Shown here: piece by piece, positions 55,674 to 62,814 of the stretch | Numbering within the stretch: position 1 is the stretch's first letter | Layout: every line of letters starts with the position of its first letter | From: Xiashengella succiniciproducens | Lineage (GTDB): Bacteria; Bacteroidota; Bacteroidia; Bacteroidales; Marinilabiliaceae | Assembly (NCBI RefSeq): GCF_023674465.1 | Contig: NZ_CP098400.1 | Coordinates: forward strand, 248,001-312,000 | Direction: 5' to 3' | DNA: 64,000 bases | The notes under the pieces: generated by a model | Seen by the model: the letters and a program-made list of their open reading frames with translations, nothing else | Databases searched by the model: none | What the model was told of the DNA's origin: nothing | Program-made: the position numbers and the translations under genes

Positions 55674-56413
55674 ACCAGTTCCCGTTCTGGGGTACTATGA
55701 ATTGTGTTGTAGTCCCAGACAAGGGTTATAAGAAAGTCGCGGTTTGGCATGTCGGTAGTAACCGATAGCTTTTTAGAGACCGCATCTTTAGTTTTTTGAA
55801 GCAGCGCTCCGTTGGAGTGCTGCTTTTTGTTATTCTCGGAAATCAGCAATACCTCCTTGATAGTCCTAATGTCACTATCATTCAGCAGCTCCACTTGTGG
55901 AAAAGTAATTTTGTGACCAACCGGCACTTCAGTCCACACTGTCTGACTTAGCCCGTACTTGGACGGCACTTTAAGTACTGTGGTTGATGCAGCTATATCT
56001 CCCAGTCGCTGGCCTTTACCATTGAGTATTATAACTAAAGTAGCTATTCCGCCAAAGAAAAATGTGAGGTCAACAAGCCTGAAAACCCATCTAATTAGTG
56101 CAGCTCCTACCGAGAGAGGAGTTCCATCAGCCTTGACTACCCTGATTTTCATTATATACTTACCAGGACTCTGACCGTTGAAAAATATCTCAAATAGCAG
56201 GTGATAAAGCACAAGAGGCATCAGTAACAACAGGACCCTTGCTGCTGCAGACTCTGATACAGTTCCAAACAGTTCACTTATTAGAGCCACCAACCCAGCA
56301 TAGAGACCCATCAACAGAAGGTCAATTAATGTTGCAATGATACGATCACCTATGCTGGCTACCCTGAAACGGAGCTCGACATTTTGTGTGGTTTGCAGGT
56401 TAAATGTTTCCAT
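55670..56413 (-). CDS. RDD-family membrane protein
   Basis: 247 residues. The RDD domain spans about residues 10-150, with the eponymous residues in FRVASIGDRIIATLIDLLL, GQSPGKYIMKIRVVKADG and RWVFRLVD. It has three to four membrane helices. The C-terminal 100 residues are soluble and polar, rarer in RDD proteins. It is divergent from the SpoIIM-MoxR-DUF58 operon, and RDD genes are commonly placed beside that cluster, so it is probably a partner. A TAACTTTG -7 box occurs on the minus strand near 56450-56457. Confidence 0.88.
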   Translation of the reverse strand: METFNLQTTQNVELRFRVASIGDRIIATLIDLLLMGLYAGLVALISELFGTVSESAAARVLLLLMPLVLYHLLFEIFFNGQSPGKYIMKIRVVKADGTPLSVGAALIRWVFRLVDLTFFFGGIATLVIILNGKGQRLGDIAASTTVLKVPSKYGLSQTVWTEVPVGHKITFPQVELLNDSDIRTIKEVLLISENNKKQHSNGALLQKTKDAVSKKLSVTTDMPNRDFLITLVWDYNTIHSTPERELV

Positions 56414-56415
56414 CC

Positions 56416-56447
56416 TTTTGCTCTGTTACTGGATTATGCTAAATTTG
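56416..56447 (+). promoter_or_regulatory. Promoter of the SpoIIM-MoxR-DUF58 operon
   Basis: TTTTG (56416-56420), exactly 19 nt, TAAATTTG (56440-56447). Full match to the phylum's housekeeping promoter; predicted start near 56454, 39 nt before the first gene. Confidence 0.85.
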
Positions 56448-56492
56448 TTCAAAGTTAACCAAAAACCGAAATATTAGCACTCTTGGGCATTA

Positions 56493-57467
56493 ATGAAGGA
56501 GATCACTTTCATCAGATTAAACAAAAAAAGATGGTCGGACTTTGAAGATCAGATCTCTGGTAAGGATGTCAGAAACATCAGCCCTGATGACCTCGCATCT
56601 AATTATATTAGGCTTACAGACGATCTGTCCTATGCCCGGACCTTTTACCCTCAGTCAGGAGTTGTAGAATACCTCAATACCCTGAGCTCGAAAGCTCATG
56701 CACTGATCTATAGAAATAAAAGGGAGAGAAGTGACAGACTCACAGGTTTTTGGCTTAGGGAACTGCCTCTTGAGATATATAATATTAGGAAGGATATACT
56801 GCTATCCTTTCTGATCTTTATGGGAGCTTTCCTTATTGGTTGGTTTTCTGCCTTTCAGGAAGAGGATTTTGTCCGTGCCATCCTTGGTAACGAATACGTC
56901 AATACAACTATCGACAATATATCAAAAGGAGATCCTCTTGGAATATATGGAGACTCTACTCCATTCAGGATGTTCCTTGCAATAGCATTCAACAATATAG
57001 GGGTTTCAATAGTGGCTTTTATATTTGGGTTACTCACTCCAATTGGTACCGCAGTGATACTTATGCGGAATGGCATCATGGTTGGGGCCTTCTTATCATT
57101 CTTCTTTCAGTACTCCCTTGGGAAGGTTTCCATTATGGGCGTTATGCTCCATGGTACCATGGAACTTTCAGCAATAGTACTGGCTGGTGGGGCCGGGTTG
57201 ATGCTTGGAAGAAGCATTTTGTTTCCGGGTACCTATACCCGTACGCACCAGTTTATAAATGCTGCAAGAAGGGGCACAAAATTAGTTGTAGGTATTATGC
57301 CATGCTTTGTAATAGCTGCAATCATTGAAAGTTATGTTACCAGATACTACAAGGAGATGGGATTCTGGGCGGAGTTTGGTATAATACTGATATCACTACT
57401 TTTTATGGTCTTTTACTTTATCATATATCCCATAATAACCCACAACAAATACGAAAAACCTAAATAA
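56493..57467 (+). CDS. SpoIIM-family multi-pass membrane protein
   Basis: 324 residues. The N-terminal 100 are soluble and charged; then five to six membrane helices follow, with the SpoIIM-domain segments FNNIGVSIVAFIFGLLTPIGTAVILMRNGIMVGAF and GVMLHGTMELSAIVLAGGAGLMLG (HGxxE). In Bacillus, SpoIIM acts with a peptidoglycan hydrolase in engulfment; here there is no sporulation context, and the family is widespread beside MoxR/DUF58 genes. First gene of a six-gene operon; it contains a 16-bp palindrome at 57148-57163. The next gene starts 1 bp after the stop. Confidence 0.9.
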   Translation: MKEITFIRLNKKRWSDFEDQISGKDVRNISPDDLASNYIRLTDDLSYARTFYPQSGVVEYLNTLSSKAHALIYRNKRERSDRLTGFWLRELPLEIYNIRKDILLSFLIFMGAFLIGWFSAFQEEDFVRAILGNEYVNTTIDNISKGDPLGIYGDSTPFRMFLAIAFNNIGVSIVAFIFGLLTPIGTAVILMRNGIMVGAFLSFFFQYSLGKVSIMGVMLHGTMELSAIVLAGGAGLMLGRSILFPGTYTRTHQFINAARRGTKLVVGIMPCFVIAAIIESYVTRYYKEMGFWAEFGIILISLLFMVFYFIIYPIITHNKYEKPK

Positions 57468-57468
57468 G

Positions 57469-58425
57469 ATGGAAAAACCCAAAGTTATTCTTAACAAAAA
57501 ACGTGATTTTTCTGATGTAATTAATGCGACCTTTTCTTTTATAACCCAGGAAATAAAGGTTTATGGTAAAATGCTTCTTTACTATGCAGGGATTCCGGTA
57601 CTTGCTGCTTCAATATTGGGAGCGTATTTCTCCGGTACAGAGCTGAGTACACTGTTTCTAAAACTTGAAACCGGCAGTGATTATCAATTGGGGCTTGATT
57701 ACCAACTAAAAGTGATAGGTGTAAACCTCCTGAATGCTATGGTGTATGTTTTACTTTCAGGTCTTAGCTACGCATATCTCGTTACGTACAAGGAGAATGG
57801 TGCAGGTGGTTTTGAGTTGCAGGATGTTTGGTCACGTTTTAAAAAGGGCATCGGAACCATGATCCTGTTTGCTGTTATTATTTCAATAATCGCAGGTGTT
57901 GTAATAGCCGTTGCCTCGCTATTAGTTGTTCTGGGGACTATGTTTGGGTCTCCTGTATTAAGTGTGGTTGTAGGAATTCCGGCAGCTTTATTTCTATTGT
58001 GTGTTTTTATTTACTTCCTTGTTACTTTATCACCAGCCGGGATGATAATCTACGATGAGAGCCCCGATTTTTCAAATATATTCACCAGATGCTTTGAGCT
58101 AATCAAGGGTAGTTGGTGGCAGACCTTTGGAATCATCTTTATCCTGGGGATAATATATTCAATGGTATCATCCCTGTTCTCAATCCCAGTATTAGTATCC
58201 AGCATTTTGGAAGGCATCGCTTATAGTAGTAGTCCTGAAGTCGTAGCCTCACAAAGCAAGTCATTCGCTTTTGTATTGACCGCCCTGATTAGTACACTTG
58301 GTGGAAATGCAATATACCCAATATTGGCAATCGGATGTGGTATTCAGTACTTTAACCTTAAGGAGAAAAGGGAGAATCTGGATCTTCTTGGAAGGATCGA
58401 AGAAATATCTGATTCAACTATTTAA
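57469..58425 (+). CDS. Multi-pass membrane protein, unknown family
   Basis: 318 residues with about six hydrophobic segments, among them MLLYYAGIPVLAASILGAYF, GTMILFAVIISIIAGVVIAV and FILGIIYSMVSSLFSIPVLV, separated by short loops and a polar N-terminus. I cannot place it in a family with certainty; it resembles DUF4013- or glycerophosphodiesterase-membrane-domain-like proteins. Its position as second gene of the operon, with 1-bp and 32-bp gaps to its neighbours, suggests it is a membrane subunit of the same complex. Confidence 0.65.
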   Translation: MEKPKVILNKKRDFSDVINATFSFITQEIKVYGKMLLYYAGIPVLAASILGAYFSGTELSTLFLKLETGSDYQLGLDYQLKVIGVNLLNAMVYVLLSGLSYAYLVTYKENGAGGFELQDVWSRFKKGIGTMILFAVIISIIAGVVIAVASLLVVLGTMFGSPVLSVVVGIPAALFLLCVFIYFLVTLSPAGMIIYDESPDFSNIFTRCFELIKGSWWQTFGIIFILGIIYSMVSSLFSIPVLVSSILEGIAYSSSPEVVASQSKSFAFVLTALISTLGGNAIYPILAIGCGIQYFNLKEKRENLDLLGRIEEISDSTI

Positions 58426-58457
58426 CTGTAAATAAAAGGAAACCACGGGCTCTTGTG

Positions 58458-59180
58458 ATGAAGTCAAAACGTGCTATAATTCCACTGCTATGGTTGTTTA
58501 TCTTCCTTTTTAATGCCACCGGCATTGAAACGGAGGAAGCCACTGTATTGGATGATAATAGCCATGTGGAATACAGGAGCCCTGATGTCGCTGATATCGA
58601 ACAGTTGAAGCAGGATTCCCGCTATGATTATGAGCTGGTGAATAACAGGCCGGGATGGTTGGCCAGGATGTTTTCGAGATTTATAGAGATGCTTGTAGGG
58701 CAGTCTCAGGGCCTAACCTTTGTCAGCTTCCTGCTGATCGGGCTCATGGTCATTGGCTTTGTCATTTTCATCCTGCGTCTCTTAGATATTCCCGTTGTAG
58801 GTTTTATAGTCTTTGCCAGGGCAGGCAAAAAGGAAGAATTGCTTTTCTCAGATAATATAAGTTCCGACAATGAGGGAAAGCTGACTGAGCTCCTTGATAT
58901 GTACCGTAGTAACGGGGCTTTCAGGGAAGCAGTCAGGATACTCTACCTGCTTACCCTTAGGAAGTATGAAAGTCGTGGTATTCTTGAGTTAAGAGACTAT
59001 AAGACCAATAGGGATTATATTCGTGAGATCAGGGATACTACTCTTAGGGAACTGTTTTCAAATCTTGTAAAGATTTACGATCATGTCTGGTTTGGCCAGT
59101 ATGATCCGGATTCAATTATGTATGGTAAGATAGAGGCTGTATTCAGCAAGGCATTAGATGGGCAGCAAAAGTTGCAGTAA
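58458..59180 (+). CDS. DUF4129-domain membrane protein
   Basis: 240 residues from ATG 58458. An N-terminal hydrophobic segment (about 5-21) and a second helix around residue 95 flank an extracytoplasmic region. The C-terminal third is the cytosolic DUF4129 domain: NEGKLTELLDMYRSNGAFREAVRILYLLTLRKYESRG ... DYKTNRDYIREI. DUF4129 proteins are typical companions of MoxR/DUF58 (transglutaminase-related) clusters. Function unknown. It lies 16 bp upstream of the DUF4350 gene. Confidence 0.85.
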   Translation: MKSKRAIIPLLWLFIFLFNATGIETEEATVLDDNSHVEYRSPDVADIEQLKQDSRYDYELVNNRPGWLARMFSRFIEMLVGQSQGLTFVSFLLIGLMVIGFVIFILRLLDIPVVGFIVFARAGKKEELLFSDNISSDNEGKLTELLDMYRSNGAFREAVRILYLLTLRKYESRGILELRDYKTNRDYIREIRDTTLRELFSNLVKIYDHVWFGQYDPDSIMYGKIEAVFSKALDGQQKLQ

Positions 59181-59196
59181 CGTATAACAGACAATA

Positions 59197-60399
59197 ATGG
59201 CCAGGGACTTAAATAAAAGACGCAGTTTGATATCCTACTCGCTTGTGGTGGGAGTCTTGTTGCTGGCCATTGCCATATTATTCTCTCCCAGTGAGACAGA
59301 CTGGAATCCAAGTTTTTCGAAGAGGCATTCCATACCTCTGGGTATGGAACTGGTCTATGGCTTTATGGGGGACATGTTTCCAGACAAGGATGTCAAAGTG
59401 GTATACAATGGTTTTGCTTCTTACTTTGATGACAGCATCCCTTCAGATGTTAATTTGCTATTTGTAAATGACAGGTTGCTGATGACCAGAGAAGACTGGG
59501 AGGTCGTACTTGCTGCCACTGAAGCCGGCAGCAATGTTTTCATTGCTGCCGAACATTTTTCAGATATTATTAGCGATACATTGGGCATTAATCTGAGTTA
59601 TGGTGAACCGATAAGCTTTAGCTTATTGCCTGACTCAGTGGGTTATAATTTTACAAACCCCAGATTAAAAGTTTCAGATAACTTCTGGTATTCGTCAGTA
59701 ATAACCAACAACTACTTCGCCCGATATGATACTCTCAACACCACGGTGCTGGGGCATAATCATAGGGGAGACGCCAATTTTATAAGAATTAAGCGTGGGA
59801 AAGGCAATATTTATCTTAACTGCAATCCCATTGTTTTTACCAATTATCATCTGCTTAAAAGTGATAACGGGGGCTATATATTCAGGGCATTGTCGTATTT
59901 GCCAATTGCAGATACTTACTGGGATGAGAAGTATAAGACCGGGGCGCCGGCAATGATATCTGAGATGGGTATTGTGTTTAGAGAGAAGAGCTTGCGTTTT
60001 GCCTGGTATTTGCTTCTGATAAGTTTGCTACTTTATTTTATCTTTTACGGCAAGCGTAGGCAAAGGCCTATTCCCATCTATGAGGCCCCTGGCAACAGTA
60101 CACTGGAGTTTGTTGAAACTATTGCCAGGCTTTATTTTATCAAAGGTGATCACCGCAATGTTGCTAAGAAGAGATTCCTTTACTTTCTTGATAGTTTAAG
60201 GAGTAGATATTTTATAGATGTATCTATGCCTGAAAGCAAACTTATAGAGGAATGCTCACGCAAGTCGGGAGTGCCGGAACGGACTTTTGCTTCCATCTTT
60301 AGTATGGCAAAGAATCTGGAGAAGGTTGAGAAGATCACCCTTGAGGATCTGTATCAGTTTAATCGTCAGTTGGAGTTCTTTTATAAAAACGCTCAGTAA
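59197..60399 (+). CDS. DUF4350-domain membrane protein
   Basis: 400 residues. A membrane helix at about 10-29 is followed by an extracytoplasmic domain (30-265) of Rossmann-like character, with LLFVNDRLLMTREDWEVVLAATEAGSNVFIAAEHF. A second helix (about 268-286, WYLLLISLLLYFIFYG) follows, then a cytosolic C-terminal region with RRQRPIPIYEAPGNSTLEFVETIARLYF. DUF4350 domains resemble glutamine-amidotransferase-like folds without evident catalytic residues. Two perfect hairpins (59328-59349 and 59526-59551) lie in this gene. The MoxR gene starts 2 bp after the stop. Confidence 0.85.
   Translation: MARDLNKRRSLISYSLVVGVLLLAIAILFSPSETDWNPSFSKRHSIPLGMELVYGFMGDMFPDKDVKVVYNGFASYFDDSIPSDVNLLFVNDRLLMTREDWEVVLAATEAGSNVFIAAEHFSDIISDTLGINLSYGEPISFSLLPDSVGYNFTNPRLKVSDNFWYSSVITNNYFARYDTLNTTVLGHNHRGDANFIRIKRGKGNIYLNCNPIVFTNYHLLKSDNGGYIFRALSYLPIADTYWDEKYKTGAPAMISEMGIVFREKSLRFAWYLLLISLLLYFIFYGKRRQRPIPIYEAPGNSTLEFVETIARLYFIKGDHRNVAKKRFLYFLDSLRSRYFIDVSMPESKLIEECSRKSGVPERTFASIFSMAKNLEKVEKITLEDLYQFNRQLEFFYKNAQ
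59328..59349. repeat. Perfect 9-bp inverted repeat inside DUF4350 gene (first)
   Basis: TTCCATACC (59328-59336) and GGTATGGAA (59341-59349) around TCTG; codes for SIPLGMELV. Confidence 0.8.
59526..59551. repeat. Perfect 11-bp inverted repeat inside DUF4350 gene (second)
   Basis: CGGCAGCAATG (59526-59536) and CATTGCTGCCG (59541-59551) around TTTT; codes for AGSNVFIAAE. Confidence 0.9.
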
Positions 60400-60401
60400 T
60401 T

Positions 60402-61409
60402 ATGGATTATTCACAAGATCAAGTATTTCAGGACGGAGCCGGTAGCTTTGAAAACAGGCTGAAGGTTCAGGAGATCAATCATATGGCCTATCGCATACGA
60501 AATGAGATCTCAAAAGTGATTGTCGGTCAGGAACGGGTATTGGACATGATGCTGACAGCGTTGCTGGCCAACGGCCATGTATTGCTTGAGGGTGTGCCGG
60601 GTGTGGCCAAGACCCTTATGGCCAAGCTGTTGGCGCGCTGTATAGACACAGGATATTCACGTATTCAGTTCACACCCGACCTGATGCCTTCTGATGTGTT
60701 GGGAACAACAATATTCAATACAGCCACAAGCTCCTTTGAGTTTAATGCCGGTCCTGTATTCTCGAATATAGTATTGATAGATGAGGTCAACAGGGCTCCG
60801 GCTAAAACACAATCAGCGTTATTTGAGCTGATGGAGGAAAGGCAGGTCACTATCGATGGGGCAACCAGGAAGATGGCCCGTCCATTCCTTGTTCTAGCAA
60901 CGCAGAACCCTGTAGAACATGAGGGAACCTATCGTCTGCCTGAGGCCCAGCTTGACCGCTTCCTGTTCAAGATTAATATTGATTATCCTTCGTTGGAGCA
61001 GGAGGTTGCAATACTTCAAACAGCAAGTGAAAGAGGTGCCATAGCTGAGGTTGATGAGGTGAATCCTGTAGTAAAGGAAGCTGAGCTCGTTGAGTTCCAG
61101 GAGCTGATACACAGAGTGATAATAGATCCTCAATTGATAAGGTACATCGCTGTAATAGTCGAAAAGACCCGCAGCCATAGCTCTCTATACCTAGGTGCCA
61201 GTCCCCGTGCTTCTCTCTGGATCATGAGGGCATCCAAAGCTTTTGCCGCTCTTGAGGGCAGGGACTTTGTTACACCTGAAGATATCCGTGAGGTACTGTA
61301 CCCAGTTCTTGTTCACAGGATAATACTTAGTCCTGAGAAGGAAATGGAAGGAGTCAGGCCTGAAGCCGTAATCAGGCAGATAGTTGATTCGGTTGAAATA
61401 CCCAGATAG
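60402..61409 (+). CDS. MoxR-family AAA+ ATPase
   Basis: 335 residues. Walker A GVPGVAKT (64-71), Walker B IVLIDE (123-128), sensor/arginine region LATQNPVEHEGTYRLPEAQLDRF, and the C-terminal lid with GASPRASLWIMRASKAFAALEGRDFV. MoxR proteins act as chaperone-like ATPases on VWA/DUF58 partners, here encoded 21 bp downstream. Compared with methylotroph MoxR there is no sign of methanol dehydrogenase genes, so the client is most likely the DUF58/DUF4350/SpoIIM membrane complex. Confidence 0.94.
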   Translation: MDYSQDQVFQDGAGSFENRLKVQEINHMAYRIRNEISKVIVGQERVLDMMLTALLANGHVLLEGVPGVAKTLMAKLLARCIDTGYSRIQFTPDLMPSDVLGTTIFNTATSSFEFNAGPVFSNIVLIDEVNRAPAKTQSALFELMEERQVTIDGATRKMARPFLVLATQNPVEHEGTYRLPEAQLDRFLFKINIDYPSLEQEVAILQTASERGAIAEVDEVNPVVKEAELVEFQELIHRVIIDPQLIRYIAVIVEKTRSHSSLYLGASPRASLWIMRASKAFAALEGRDFVTPEDIREVLYPVLVHRIILSPEKEMEGVRPEAVIRQIVDSVEIPR

Positions 61410-61430
61410 TCAGCTAATAGCTAAGACACA

Positions 61431-62771
61431 ATGAAGAACACTCTAAAGTCGCTCTACACAAATGCCCGCTTTTTCTATATTATGTGGGGGCTTGTTGTGG
61501 TTTTTGCAGCTTCCTTATTCCGGGACTACCTGTTTTCTGCCGGAGTGATTCTTCTGTCTGCATTTATTGGTGCTGTTCTTGTTGAATTCTTCCTGCTATA
61601 TCCATCTGGAGGAAATGCATATATCAGGGCAAACCGGCGACTTGCCGAAAGGTTTTCCAACGGTGATATGAACGAGGTGGCTATCACTGTCGAAAGCCAC
61701 TTCCCTTTCCCTGTCAATATTGAGATTATTGATGAGATCCCGTATCACTTCCAGATCAGAGACTTTCTTAAAAAGGGAAGATTGGTAACAGGAAAACCAA
61801 CGGTTTTCAAATATGGTCTGAGACCCCTTGAGAGAGGCGAGTATGTATTTGGAGCTCTGAATGTGTATGTTAAAGGGAGGCTTGGACTACTTTCCAGACG
61901 ATACAGATTTGATGCAGGTGCAATCGTAAAGGTGTATCCATCATTTATTCAAATGCGACGCTATGAGATAATGGCAATAAGCAACAGACTAAATGAGGTC
62001 GGGGTAAAGAAGATACGCAGGATAGGTCATCACAGTGAGTTTGACCAGATACGTGAATATATAAAGGGAGATGATATCCGTACTATCAACTGGAGAGCTA
62101 CTGCCAGGGTTGCTAAAATGATGGTCAATCAGTTTCGGGATGAGCGCTCCCAACAGATTTTCTGCCTTATTAATATGGGGCGTAGTATGAAAATGCCCTT
62201 TGACGGCTTGACCCTGCTCGACTATGCAATAAATACCTCTCTTGTGATGTCCAATATAGCAATATTGAGACATGACAAAACCGGTCTAGTTACCTTCGAT
62301 GATAAGATTCGGTCAGCGCTGCCTGCACGAGCGGAGGGAAGGCATATGCAGTCAATCATGGAGGTGTTGTACAAGCAAACCACGAGCTTTAGCGAGAGCA
62401 ATTATGAAGCACTTTATACATTTATAAGGAGCAGGGTACATCAACGCAGTCTTTTCATTCTTTTCACAAACTTTGAAAGTATTGAGTCAGCCAGGAGAGA
62501 GATAGACTTGCTTACAGGCATCGCATCAAAGCACCTTTTGATGCTTGTATTTTTCGAAAACGAAGAGGTCTCCAAAGTGCTCACCAGTGAAACCACTGAT
62601 GCTGAAGAAATATACAAACATGCGATAGCTGAGAAATTTATCTATGACAAGAAGCAGATTGTGAAAGAGCTTGAACGTAGGGGTATTTATGCACTGCTTA
62701 CAAAGCCCGAAAAGCTGACTGTCGACACGATGAACAAATACCTTGAGTTTAAATCCCGTGGGCTATTGTAG
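61431..62771 (+). CDS. DUF58 (VWA-like) membrane-associated protein
   Basis: 446 residues: two N-terminal membrane helices (about 15-60), a beta-rich linker, and the DUF58 signature FDQIREYIKGDDIRTINWRA (204-223), followed by a VWA-like domain. Where the metal-ion-dependent adhesion site normally begins with Asp (DxSxS or, in relatives, DxGR), this protein has N248 in INMGRSMKM, so metal binding may be weakened. The C-terminal half keeps LLDYAINTSLVMSNIAI and SLFILFTNFES. Last gene of the six-gene operon. Confidence 0.9.
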   Translation: MKNTLKSLYTNARFFYIMWGLVVVFAASLFRDYLFSAGVILLSAFIGAVLVEFFLLYPSGGNAYIRANRRLAERFSNGDMNEVAITVESHFPFPVNIEIIDEIPYHFQIRDFLKKGRLVTGKPTVFKYGLRPLERGEYVFGALNVYVKGRLGLLSRRYRFDAGAIVKVYPSFIQMRRYEIMAISNRLNEVGVKKIRRIGHHSEFDQIREYIKGDDIRTINWRATARVAKMMVNQFRDERSQQIFCLINMGRSMKMPFDGLTLLDYAINTSLVMSNIAILRHDKTGLVTFDDKIRSALPARAEGRHMQSIMEVLYKQTTSFSESNYEALYTFIRSRVHQRSLFILFTNFESIESARREIDLLTGIASKHLLMLVFFENEEVSKVLTSETTDAEEIYKHAIAEKFIYDKKQIVKELERRGIYALLTKPEKLTVDTMNKYLEFKSRGLL

Positions 62772-62814
62772 GTTAGGCATAAAATGCGTAACTTATTACT
62801 GAATGTATTGTCCT

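Noticed and set aside
57148-57163. 16-bp palindrome in the SpoIIM-type gene (TCCATGGTACCATGGA)
   Set aside because: About one such palindrome is expected by chance in 64 kb, so it is not counted in the hairpin set.
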